Shown: positions 16,945-24,871 of the stretch, one piece after another | How the letters are laid out: each line of letters opens with the position of its first letter | Position numbering within the stretch: position 1 is the first letter of the stretch | Origin: Massilia sp. YIM B02443 | Lineage (GTDB): Bacteria; Pseudomonadota; Gammaproteobacteria; Burkholderiales; Burkholderiaceae_D | Direction: 5' to 3' | Length of the DNA stretch: 64,000 bases | NCBI RefSeq assembly: GCF_030411955.1 | Contig: NZ_JASNRA010000009.1 | Coordinates: forward strand, 1 to 64,000 | Made by a program: the position numbers and the translations under genes | The notes under the pieces: model-generated | What the model was told of the DNA's origin: nothing | Seen by the model: the letters and a program-made list of their open reading frames with translations, nothing else | Databases searched by the model: none

Positions 16945-17858
16945 GCATGCACGTCATCATCGATTGCGACCCCGGCATCGACGACGCCCTGGCACTGTTG
17001 CTGGCGGCCGGCCTGCCGCAGATCGAGCTGCTGGCGGTGACCACCGTCGCCGGCAACCGTCCGGTCGAGATCACGGCGCGCAACGCGCGCCAGCTGCTGG
17101 ACCTGGCCGGACGCAGCGCGGTGCGGGTGTACGCCGGCGCGGCGCGCCCGTTCGGCTACCGCGAGGCGCGCTGCAACCTGGTGCATGGCGCGGATGGCCT
17201 TGGCGGGGTCGCGCTGGCGCCGGCCGGCCCGATCGCGCCCGGCGCCGCCGCGCTGCGCCTGGCGCAGTTGCTGCATGAGGCGCCGGCGCGCAGCATCGAT
17301 CTGGTCGCGATCGGGCCGCTGACCAATCTGGCGTTGTGCGAGATGCTGGCCCCGGGCAGCCTGGCGCGCGCGCGCCGGGTGCTGGTGATGGGCGGCGCGC
17401 TGCGGGTGCCGGGCAATATCACCCCGGCCGCCGAATTCAACTTCCATGCCGATCCGACCGCGGCGCAGATCGTGTGCCAGGCCGGCGCCGAACTGCTGCT
17501 GTTCCCACTGGACGTCACCAGCCAGGCCGTGATGGCGCCGGACTGGATCGCCGCATTCGGCGGCGCCGCCAACGCCTGCGGCATGGTGGCCGGACAGATG
17601 CTGGCCGCCTACGCGCTGCAGGACCCCTTGCTGCACGATGCCTGTCCGGTCGCGTGGCTGGCGCGGCCGGGACTGTTCCGGACCGAGGATTGCCATGTGC
17701 AGGTCGACTGGCGCGACGGACCGAGCGCGGGCCACGTGCAGGCCTGGTTTGGCGAGCGCGGCGATGCTCCCGGAGCCCCGAACGTGCGCGCCGTGACCGG
17801 CGTCGACAACCACGCGCTGCTGGACATGGTGGCGCAGGCGATCGCGAGGCTGCCTTGA
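16941..17858 (+). CDS. Nucleoside hydrolase (IUNH family)
   Basis: Enzyme of 305 residues that cleaves N-ribosyl bonds to give ribose and a free base. The calcium-binding DCDPGIDD motif (residues 8-15), the central NITPAAEFNFHADP segment and the C-terminal TGVDNHALLD motif are all present. ATG at 16941 has AGGAGA at good spacing and overlaps the ribokinase stop. No signal peptide is seen, so it acts in the cytoplasm after import by the ABC system. Base preference (purine, pyrimidine or nicotinamide riboside) is not readable with confidence. Confidence 0.93.
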   Translation: MSMHVIIDCDPGIDDALALLLAAGLPQIELLAVTTVAGNRPVEITARNARQLLDLAGRSAVRVYAGAARPFGYREARCNLVHGADGLGGVALAPAGPIAPGAAALRLAQLLHEAPARSIDLVAIGPLTNLALCEMLAPGSLARARRVLVMGGALRVPGNITPAAEFNFHADPTAAQIVCQAGAELLLFPLDVTSQAVMAPDWIAAFGGAANACGMVAGQMLAAYALQDPLLHDACPVAWLARPGLFRTEDCHVQVDWRDGPSAGHVQAWFGERGDAPGAPNVRAVTGVDNHALLDMVAQAIARLP

Positions 17859-19012
17859 GCCGGCGCCGGGTATCGGCCATGCTTGCGCTGGCGCTGCTGC
17901 TGTGCGGCTGCGCGCAGCCTGCGCAGCTGCGCCTGATCGGCATGCATCAACTGGCCCCCGACCTCCGGGTCGATGGCACCCTGGTCGGCGGCATCTCGGG
18001 CATCGACTACGACGCCGCACGCGACGAATGGTGGCTGGCCAGCGACGATCGCGGCCAGCATGGTCCCGCGCGCCTGTACCGCGCCCGCATCGTGGCCGAT
18101 GCGGCCGGCGCGCCGACGGTGGCGCCGGGCGGCGCGGTGGTGCTGCGCCAGCCCGATGGGGCGCGCTATCCGGCGTGGGGCGCGCCGGGCGTGCCGGCCG
18201 ACATCGAAGCGCTGCGCATCGATCCGCGCGACCGCAGCCTGTGGTTTGCCAGCGAGGGCGACCGCCAGGCCGGAGTGCCGTCGTTCGTGCGGCGCGCCGG
18301 CTTCGACGGCCGCCACCTGGGCGAGCTGGCCTATCCGGCCGCGCTCCAGATCCGGCCCGGCTGCGAGTGCGGCGGGCGCAGCAACCTGGGGCTGGAAGGC
18401 ATGGCGTTCACGCCCGACGGCGAGCGCCTGTGGCTGGCGATGGAGGCGCCGCCGCTGCAGGACGGAGCGGCGCCGGCGCCGGGGCAGGGTGCGCTGACGC
18501 GCATCACCCTGGTCACGCGCGCGGGGGCGATCGTGGCGCAATACGCGTATCCGCTGGACGGCGCGCCGGCGCCGGCCTACGACGGCGGCTTCGTCGACAA
18601 CGGCCTGTCCGAGATCCTGGCCCTGGACGACACCCGCCTGCTGGTGCTGGAGCGCGCCGGACGCCAGATCGAAGGCAGGCATTTCTCCTTCGACATCCGG
18701 CTGTACGAGGTCGACCTCGCGCACGCCAGCCGGCTCGACCCGGACGCGCCGCTCGCGCGCCAGCCGCATCCGCTGCGGGCGGCGCACAAGCGTCTGCTGA
18801 TCGACAGCGCGCGCCTGCCGCAAGGCTGGAGCGACAATTACGAAGCCATGGCCTGGGGACCGGCGCTGGGCGGCGCGGCGCGCACGCTGGTGATCGCTTC
18901 CGACAACAACTTCAACGGCGGGCCGACCCGTTTTTTGCTGTTCGACGCCGGCACGCTGAAGGCCGGGGCCGGGGCCGGGGCCGGGGCCGGGGAGGGGGCC
19001 CGGCATGAGTGA
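17855..19012 (+). CDS. Phytase-like esterase lipoprotein
   Basis: Exported protein of about 385 residues of the esterase-like phytase-domain family. TTG at 17855 overlaps the upstream stop (TTGA) and supplies a basic start before a hydrophobic core and lipobox (SRRRVSAMLALALLLCGC), so a lipid-anchored periplasmic or surface protein is likely; ATG at 17879 is the alternative. Blocks such as ISGIDYDAARDEWWLASDDRG, IEALRIDP, NLGLEGMAFTPDG and WSDNYEAMAWGP are typical of the beta-propeller-like fold. In this operon it may remove phosphate or hydrolyse an ester from the substrate before uptake. The C-terminus is an Ala-Gly run encoded by tandem GGCCGG hexamers (18961-18992). Confidence 0.85.
   Translation: MSRRRVSAMLALALLLCGCAQPAQLRLIGMHQLAPDLRVDGTLVGGISGIDYDAARDEWWLASDDRGQHGPARLYRARIVADAAGAPTVAPGGAVVLRQPDGARYPAWGAPGVPADIEALRIDPRDRSLWFASEGDRQAGVPSFVRRAGFDGRHLGELAYPAALQIRPGCECGGRSNLGLEGMAFTPDGERLWLAMEAPPLQDGAAPAPGQGALTRITLVTRAGAIVAQYAYPLDGAPAPAYDGGFVDNGLSEILALDDTRLLVLERAGRQIEGRHFSFDIRLYEVDLAHASRLDPDAPLARQPHPLRAAHKRLLIDSARLPQGWSDNYEAMAWGPALGGAARTLVIASDNNFNGGPTRFLLFDAGTLKAGAGAGAGAGEGARHE
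18961..18992. repeat. GGCCGG hexanucleotide tandem repeat
   Basis: About five consecutive copies of GGCCGG, coding alternating Ala and Gly at the end of the phytase-like protein and lying just before the kinase start at 19005. Unit length six keeps the frame when copies change. Confidence 0.9.
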
Positions 19013-19979
19013 GCCCTGTGCGATTCTGGCGGGGATGCCGGGCCTGGACCGGGAGCGTGCATTCCATGTGCTGGCCTATGGCGACCCCAACGTCGACCTG
19101 ATGTTCTCGGTTGCAGGCCTGCCCGGCGCCGGCGACAAGACGCTCGGCACGCGTCTCGGCAGCTTCGCCGGCGGCACCGTGGCCAACGCCGGCTGCGCCG
19201 CCAGCGCGCTGGGCTGCCGCACGCTTGCGTTCGGGCGCGTCGGCGACGATGCCGACGGACGCTTCCTGCTGCAGGCATATGCCGCCCACGGCGTGGCCAC
19301 CGACCGGGTGCGCATGCTGGCGCGCACGCCGTCGGCGTGCGCGATGGTCATGATCGAGCCCGATGGCGAGAAGGCGCTGGTCTACGCGCCGATGCCCGGC
19401 TCGCCGTTCGATGGCGCCGCCCTGCTCACGGCGCTGGAACAGAGCGCGCTGCTGTACGCGATGCCTTACGACATTGCGGAATTCAAGACAGTGCACGCGC
19501 TGGCGCGCGCCGCCGGCGCGCTGGTGGCGATCGATGTCGAGGCGGCGATGGCGCCGCGCCCGGGCGACATCGAGCACCTGCTGCGGCTGGCCGACCTGGT
19601 GTTCATGAACGACGCCACCTATCTGCGCCTGTTCGGCCAGGCACCTGGCATCGAACACATGCGCGCCCTGCTGGCCCACGGCGCACGCGCGCTGGCGGTC
19701 ACCTGCGGCGCCGCGGGCGCACTGGCGGTCACGCGCCAGGGCCAGGCGCGGCACGATGCGTTTCCCGCCGTGGCGCGCGACCGGACCGGTGCCGGCGACT
19801 GTTTCAACGGCGCTTTTCTGGCGGCGCTGTGCGAGGGCCGCGGCCTGGCAGCGGCGCTGCGCTTTGCCTGCGCGGCCGCCAGTTTCGCAGTCACGCGCGT
19901 CGGCGCGCGCGAAGGCATTCCGGCGCGCGCCGAGGTCGACGCACTGCTGCGCACCGGCGCTCAGCCGGCGTGCGCCTGA
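19005..19979 (+). CDS. PfkB-family carbohydrate/nucleoside kinase
   Basis: Second PfkB kinase of the operon, 324 residues. It has AYGDPNVDLMFSVAGLPGAGDK at about 24-45, GSFAGGTVANAGCAASALGC (substrate-binding glycines) and the catalytic DRTGAGDCFNGAF at about 260-272. It overlaps the phytase-like gene by eight bases. It differs clearly from the ribokinase at 16012, so a distinct substrate (another sugar, a deoxyribose or a nucleoside) is likely. It is the last gene of the operon and its end overlaps a truncated transporter frame on the other strand. Confidence 0.9.
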   Translation: MSEPCAILAGMPGLDRERAFHVLAYGDPNVDLMFSVAGLPGAGDKTLGTRLGSFAGGTVANAGCAASALGCRTLAFGRVGDDADGRFLLQAYAAHGVATDRVRMLARTPSACAMVMIEPDGEKALVYAPMPGSPFDGAALLTALEQSALLYAMPYDIAEFKTVHALARAAGALVAIDVEAAMAPRPGDIEHLLRLADLVFMNDATYLRLFGQAPGIEHMRALLAHGARALAVTCGAAGALAVTRQGQARHDAFPAVARDRTGAGDCFNGAFLAALCEGRGLAAALRFACAAASFAVTRVGAREGIPARAEVDALLRTGAQPACA

Positions 19980-20452
19980 ACCACACCCGGCGCCGGACGG
20001 CGCTGCGCTGCGAAGACGCCGGCAAGCGCCAGGCATGCCAGCGCGCCCGCGAGCGGGATCGCGCTCATCGCCAGCACGAGCGTCAACGTCGGCCCCGGCC
20101 CGGTGCCCGTTGCAGCGGCCTGGGAGGCCAGCATGGCCCCGATCGCCAGCGTGCCAAGGGCAGACGCCGCTTTCTGGCTGAAAGCCAGCAGGCTGAACAC
20201 GACGGTCGGCGCCAGCGATGGATGCGCGCGCGCCGCAGCCAGGTCGGCGATGCCGCTCCAGAGCAGCATCGCCAGTCCATTGAGGCCAAAGCTGACCAGG
20301 AAGCCCGCGGCCGACGCCCAGGCCGCGCCGTGCGCGCCAAGCGCCAGGAAACCGGGCGCGCCGGCGAGCGCGGTCACGGCGCATGACCTGAACGCCGCCG
20401 CCCGGCTCCAGCGCGCCATGCTCGAGCGGAAAAGGTTGCTCGAATATTCCAC
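19961..20452 (-). pseudogene. C-terminal fragment of a GPH/MFS-type symporter
   Basis: An open frame of 163 codons (GTG start) made of hydrophobic helices. LLWSGIADLAAARAHPSLAPT followed by VVFSLLAFSQKAASALG resembles the C-terminal third of glycoside-pentoside-hexuronide symporters, where an ADVADYGEWKTGRRATG type loop precedes a conserved helix. The first two thirds of such a protein (about 280 residues) are absent and the sequence before the start is not transporter-like. It is probably a remnant. It overlaps the end of the PfkB gene by 19 bases on the opposite strand. A genuine small membrane protein cannot be excluded. Confidence 0.55.
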
Positions 20453-20721
20453 GATGTTGAGCGTTGTATATCGACCGCGACAGCGTAGTCGGCAGACTCC
20501 CAGCCATTAACAGCGCGTCACCGCGACTGCGCGAAGCCAGCGACAGTGCTGCCATGAATTGAATTCATGAAGCGCTGCAAAGTTTTCTTTTGTCGACCCG
20601 TGGCCTTCCTGCAAGAATGGCCATCCTGCGCGGGTGACCTGGTTGCGTGAGCACCATCTCGCCGCGACGACACAGATGTCGGCGCCCTGGCTGGCGACCG
20701 CACACACATGGAGACTGACGC

Positions 20722-21792
20722 ATGAACGCAGCGAAGCTCGCCTGCGCCTGGCTTGCCTTGGCCATCGCACCGGCTATTGCCCAGGACACCATCACAATGT
20801 ACGGCGTGGTCGACATGGCGCTGGTACGCGAGGCCGGAGGCAAAAACGGTTCGCTCACCAAACTCACCAGCGGCGTGCCGATGGGGTCGCGCATCGGCAT
20901 CATGGGCAGCGAACAGCTTGGCAATGGATTGAAGGCGGTCTTCGTGCTGGAAAACGGTTTCCAGGCCGACACCGGCGAGGTCGGGCAGGGCGGCCTGCTG
21001 TTCGGACGCCAGGCCTATGTCGGCCTGCAGGGCAGGTTCGGCAGCGTGCTGGTGGGACGCCAGTACACGCCCCACTACCAGGCCGTGGTCATCGCCGATC
21101 CATTCGGTTCCGGCTACGTCGCCGACAGCAAGAACCTGTTCGCCACCAGCGGCAACGCTTTCAGCCGCATGGACAACACCGTCAAGTACATCACGCCGAC
21201 GATGGCTGGAGCGAGCGTCGAACTGGCGGTTGCACCCGGGGAAAGCAACGCCGGGCGCGCAGGCGGCCGCCAGCTCGGCGCCGCCGTCGATGTCAGGCGC
21301 GGCCGGCTGCGGATGCGCTTTGGTTACCACGCGCGCACGGAGGATGGCGCGCCGGGGCATGCGGCCGACACCGGCCGTAACACCGTGCTCGCCGCCGTCT
21401 ACGATGTGGGTGTCGCCCGTGTGCATGGCGCCTATGGACGCAACCGGGGCCCCAACAGCGCTGTACTACGTCATACCGCGAACCCCTACGGGCAGCCGCA
21501 GCCGGCGACGGCGTCGACCGACAGCGCCGACGCGATGCTGGGCATCCTGCTGCCGTTCGGCCAGCATGCGCTGATGCTGTCCGTGATCCGCAAGGACGAC
21601 CGCGGCGCACTCGACCAGGATGCGCGCCAGACTGCGGTCGGCTACCGCTACGCGCTGTCGCAGCGCACCGAACTGTATGCGGTGCACGCGCACATCGACA
21701 ACCGCCACGGCGCCGCCTATACGGTCGGCAATGCCAGCGAAGGCGGCAGCGGCGACCGCGCCACCAGCCTCGGCATGCGGCACGCCTTTTGA
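20722..21792 (+). CDS. Gram-negative porin (betaproteobacterial general porin type)
   Basis: Outer-membrane 16-strand type porin of 356 residues. It has a signal peptide (residues 1-20, cut at AIA-QD), the classical first strand TITMYGVVDMALVRE, the SRIGIMGSEQLGNGLKAVFVLENGF block, GRQAYVGLQGRFGSVLVGRQYTP and a C-terminal Phe (GMRHAF). ATG at 20722 has GGAG ten bases upstream. It converges with the LysR gene (gap eight bases) and lies beside a sugar-type catabolic cluster, so it may admit that substrate. No transport specificity can be read. Confidence 0.95.
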   Translation: MNAAKLACAWLALAIAPAIAQDTITMYGVVDMALVREAGGKNGSLTKLTSGVPMGSRIGIMGSEQLGNGLKAVFVLENGFQADTGEVGQGGLLFGRQAYVGLQGRFGSVLVGRQYTPHYQAVVIADPFGSGYVADSKNLFATSGNAFSRMDNTVKYITPTMAGASVELAVAPGESNAGRAGGRQLGAAVDVRRGRLRMRFGYHARTEDGAPGHAADTGRNTVLAAVYDVGVARVHGAYGRNRGPNSAVLRHTANPYGQPQPATASTDSADAMLGILLPFGQHALMLSVIRKDDRGALDQDARQTAVGYRYALSQRTELYAVHAHIDNRHGAAYTVGNASEGGSGDRATSLGMRHAF

Positions 21793-21800
21793 CGGAAGGC

Positions 21801-22754
21801 TCAGGCCGCGGGCGCGCGCGGCGCGGCGAGTTCGGCCAGCAGCCAGCGCTTGAAGCGCGCTGCCGCGCCATGCGGATCGAGTGCGCGTGGATGCACCAGG
21901 TGGTGCCCGACATAGCGCACCGTCGTGCTGCGTCCCATCAGCGGCGCCACCAGCTTGCCTGAAGCCAGTTCGCGCTGCGCCAGCAGGGTCGACTCCAGCA
22001 CCACGCCCAGTCCGTCGACCGCGGCGGAGATCGCCATTGCGCTGCGGTCGAATGCCAGCGTGAAGTCGGCGGGCGTGGCCAGGCCATTGGCGCTGAACCA
22101 GCCTCCCCATTGCACCGACTGGCCTTCGCTCTGCACCAGCGGCGTCGCGTACAGGTCGTGCACCCCCGCGATGCGCTCGGCGATCCGTGGGCTGCACATC
22201 GGCGTCAATTCTTCGACGACCAGCGGGATGATCTCATGGCGCGAGGTGGCCGGCGTGCCGTACACGATGTCGATATCGTGATCGTCGTCGTCGAAGGTCG
22301 CATACCGGGTGTCGGCGGAAAAGCGCAGCGCGATGCCCGGATTGGCCTCCATGAACGCCCCCAGGCGCGGCATCAGCCATTGCGTGGCGAACGCGGGCGC
22401 GGTGTGCAGGCGCAGCGGCACCACGTGGATGTCGGGCAGCGCGCGCTGGAAGCCGCGCTGCATCTCCTCGAAGCCGCGCTGCACGTGCTCGAGCAGCATG
22501 CGTCCCTCGCGCGTGAGCACCAGTGAGCGGGTGGTGCGCACGAACAGGCCCATGCCGGCGCTTTCCTCGAGCTTGCGAATGGCATGGCTGACCGCGCTCG
22601 GCGACAGGTCGACCTCCCTGGCGGCGGCGGCGAAGGAACCGGTGCGGCCGGCGGCCTCGAACACCCGCAGCGAACTCAAGGGAATTCGGCGGAATTGCTT
22701 GACTAGTGAAAATGATTCACTACCCGGCGTAAATAATTCTTTTGTCCCACTCAT
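21801..22754 (-). CDS. LysR-family regulator (GcvA-like)
   Basis: Transcription factor of 317 residues with an N-terminal winged helix (about 22-80: SSLRVFEAAGRTGSFAAAAR, DLSPSAVSHAIRKLEE) and a LysR substrate domain beginning near 105. The RRIPLSSLRVFEAA start is typical of the GcvA/AmpR subgroup. ATG at 22754 is used; a longer frame to 22847 would consume most of the divergent promoter region. It diverges from the transketolase genes, so it probably activates them and represses itself. Two TGAA/TTCA dyads lie in and next to its 5' end. The inducer is unknown. Confidence 0.93.
   Translation of the reverse strand: MSGTKELFTPGSESFSLVKQFRRIPLSSLRVFEAAGRTGSFAAAAREVDLSPSAVSHAIRKLEESAGMGLFVRTTRSLVLTREGRMLLEHVQRGFEEMQRGFQRALPDIHVVPLRLHTAPAFATQWLMPRLGAFMEANPGIALRFSADTRYATFDDDDHDIDIVYGTPATSRHEIIPLVVEELTPMCSPRIAERIAGVHDLYATPLVQSEGQSVQWGGWFSANGLATPADFTLAFDRSAMAISAAVDGLGVVLESTLLAQRELASGKLVAPLMGRSTTVRYVGHHLVHPRALDPHGAAARFKRWLLAELAAPRAPAA
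22704..22722. promoter_or_regulatory. Candidate LysR site 1 (dyad TAGTGAA-N5-TTCACTA)
   Basis: TAGTGAAAATGATTCACTA is an inverted repeat with perfect 7-bp arms and a 5-base centre. It lies inside codons about 11-17 of the LysR gene, about 57 bp from the second dyad, and shares its TGAA/TTCA core, so it could be an autoregulatory site. Confidence 0.5.
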
Positions 22755-22763
22755 CGCTTTGCG

Positions 22764-22777
22764 TGAAAATTGGTTCA
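22764..22777. promoter_or_regulatory. Candidate LysR site 2 (dyad TGAA-N6-TTCA)
   Basis: TGAAAATTGGTTCA lies 10 bases upstream of the LysR start and about 90 bases upstream of the transketolase start. It repeats the core arms of the dyad at 22704-22722. A divergent intergenic position is where a LysR recognition site is expected. Confidence 0.5.
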
Positions 22778-22867
22778 GGCATAAAACAAGACGCCCACTG
22801 CTGAACATTTTGCATGAAACAGTAGGCGCGGCGCCATTCTTTTTCATCTCATCTACCGGGGGAGACC

Positions 22868-23761
22868 ATGCCCGATTCAGGCGACCTTGTCGCGGCGCCA
22901 GCGCGCGCTCATGCGGCAGGCAACATTTTCGATCAACTCCAGACGCATGCCTGGCGCATGCGCCGCTTTGCCCTGCGCATGGGCGAGGTACAGGGCCAGG
23001 GCTATGTCGGCCAGGCGCTGGGCTGGGCCGACGTGCTGGCGGTGGCGTACTGCCACGCCATGAACATCCGCCCCGCCGAGCCGGAATGGGAAGGGCGCGA
23101 CCGCTTTCTGCTGTCGCACGGCCATTACGCCATTGCCCAGTACGCGGCGCTGTTCGAGGCCGGCGTGCTGGCCGAGGACGAGCTCGACACCTATGGCGCC
23201 GACGACAGCCGCCTGCCGATGTCGGGCATGGCGACCTACACGCCGGGCATGGAAATCTCGGGCGGCTCGCTCGGCCAGGGGCTGGCGATCGGGGTCGGCA
23301 TGGCGCTCGGGCTGCGCATGAAGGGCAGCGCAGCGCGCGTGTTCAACTCGATGTCCGACGGCGAACTGGACGAAGGCGCGGTATGGGAGGCGGCCATGTC
23401 GGCCTCGCACCACAAGCTGTCGAACCTGATCAACCTGGTCGACATCAACCGCCAGCAGGCCGATGGCGCGTCGCACGAGATCATGAACTTCGAGCCGCTG
23501 GCCGACAAATGGGCGGCCTTCGGCTGGCACGTGCAGCGGGTGGACGGCAACGACATGGCGGCGGTCATCGCCGCGTTCGACGCCGCACTGGCGCTGGACG
23601 AGCCGCGGCCGCGCGTGATCCTGTTCGACACCCTGATGGGCAAGGGCGTGCCTTTCCTGGAACAGCGCGACAAGAACCACTTCATCCGTGTGGAAGCCGA
23701 CGAGTGGCAACAAGCCATCGCCGCGCTCGATACCACCTACGCCAACCGGAGCCAGGCATGA
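22868..23761 (+). CDS. Transketolase-like N-terminal subunit
   Basis: First half of a split, thiamine-diphosphate-dependent transketolase, 297 residues. SHGHYAIAQYAALFEAG and SGGSLGQGLAIGVGMALG belong to the cofactor domain and SDGELDEGAVWEAAMSASHHKL is the metal/TPP (GDG...N-type) motif. ATG at 22868 follows GGGGGAGA. It overlaps the second subunit gene by four bases, as in other split transketolases found in catabolic clusters rather than in the pentose phosphate pathway. It would transfer a two-carbon unit from a ketose of the local pathway; which one is unknown. Confidence 0.92.
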   Translation: MPDSGDLVAAPARAHAAGNIFDQLQTHAWRMRRFALRMGEVQGQGYVGQALGWADVLAVAYCHAMNIRPAEPEWEGRDRFLLSHGHYAIAQYAALFEAGVLAEDELDTYGADDSRLPMSGMATYTPGMEISGGSLGQGLAIGVGMALGLRMKGSAARVFNSMSDGELDEGAVWEAAMSASHHKLSNLINLVDINRQQADGASHEIMNFEPLADKWAAFGWHVQRVDGNDMAAVIAAFDAALALDEPRPRVILFDTLMGKGVPFLEQRDKNHFIRVEADEWQQAIAALDTTYANRSQA

Positions 23762-24786
23762 TCCCGACCATTTCCGCCAACCCCGCCACCCCGGCCCCTG
23801 TCGCCAAGCCGCGCTTGACGACGTCGGCCATGATCGCCTCGATCGCTTCCGAGGGCCAGCGCACCGAAGCGGCGCCGTTCGGCCACGCGCTGGTCAGGGA
23901 AGGGCAACGCGATCCGCGGATCGTCGGCATGACCGCCGACCTGGCCAAGTACACCGACCTGCACATCTTCTCCCGTGAGTATCCGGAGCGCTTCCTGCAG
24001 ATGGGGATGGCCGAGCAACTGCTGATGGCGGCCGCGGGCGGCATGGCGAAGGAGGGCTTCATTCCCTTCGCCACCACCTACGCCGTGTTCGCCACCCGCC
24101 GCGCCTACGATTTCATCCACCAGGTGATCGCCGAGGAAAACCTGAACGTCAAGATCTGCGCCGCGCTGCCGGGATTGACGACCGGCTACGGACCGAGCCA
24201 CCAGGCGACCGAAGACCTGGCCATGATGCGGGCGATTCCCGGCCTGACCGTGATCGATCCCTGCGACGCGCTCGAGACCAGCCAGTGCGTGGCGGCCATC
24301 GCGCGTCACCAGGGTCCGGTCTACATGCGCCTGGCGCGCGGCCGGGTGCCGCTGATCCTGGATGAGTACGACTACCAGTTCGAAATCGGCAAGGCCAAGC
24401 TGCTGCGCGACGGCAAGGACGTGCTGGTGATCGCAAGCGGCCTGATGACGATGCGGGCGCTGGAAGTCGCCGATCTGCTCTCGCGCGACAAGATCGACGT
24501 GGGGGTGCTGCACGTGGCCACCATCAAGCCGCTCGACGTCGACACCATCGTCGCCGCCTGCCGGCGCGAAGGGCGGCTGGTCGTCATCGCCGAAAACCAC
24601 AGCCAGGTCGGCGGTCTGGGCGAGGCGATCGCGATGGCGCTCCTGCAGGCGCGCGTGATGCCGCAACTGCGCCACGTGGCGCTGCCGGACCTGTTCCTGG
24701 ACGCCGGCGCGCTGCCGACGCTGCACGACCGCTACGGCATCTCGCGCGATGTCATGGCGGGCAATATCCGCACCTGGCTGGGCTGA
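23758..24786 (+). CDS. Transketolase-like C-terminal subunit
   Basis: Second half of the split transketolase, 342 residues. It has the pyrimidine-binding domain with the catalytic Glu in QMGMAEQLLMAAAGG, then FATTYAVFATRRAYD and GPSHQATEDLAMMRAIPG, and a C-terminal transketolase domain (VLVIASGLMTMRALEVADLL, ENHSQVGGLGEAI). ATG at 23758 overlaps the first subunit stop. The first roughly 40 residues form an unusual Pro/Ala-rich lead absent from compact relatives. Both subunits should assemble into a heterotetramer. Confidence 0.93.
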   Translation: MIPTISANPATPAPVAKPRLTTSAMIASIASEGQRTEAAPFGHALVREGQRDPRIVGMTADLAKYTDLHIFSREYPERFLQMGMAEQLLMAAAGGMAKEGFIPFATTYAVFATRRAYDFIHQVIAEENLNVKICAALPGLTTGYGPSHQATEDLAMMRAIPGLTVIDPCDALETSQCVAAIARHQGPVYMRLARGRVPLILDEYDYQFEIGKAKLLRDGKDVLVIASGLMTMRALEVADLLSRDKIDVGVLHVATIKPLDVDTIVAACRREGRLVVIAENHSQVGGLGEAIAMALLQARVMPQLRHVALPDLFLDAGALPTLHDRYGISRDVMAGNIRTWLG

Positions 24787-24871
24787 GCCAGCCGTCGCCG
24801 GTCCCGCGCGGGCCGGCGGCAAACCTGCACCGTCAAAGACGGGCATAGACACCATAAAAAGGATAACGGAG

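Noticed and set aside
18961..18992. GGCCGG repeat as an on/off phase switch
   Set aside because: A unit of six bases cannot shift the frame; only length or structure effects are possible.
22754..22847. LysR extended to 348 residues
   Set aside because: The extension uses up the divergent control region and has no helix-turn-helix content; the ATG at 22754 gives a normal length.
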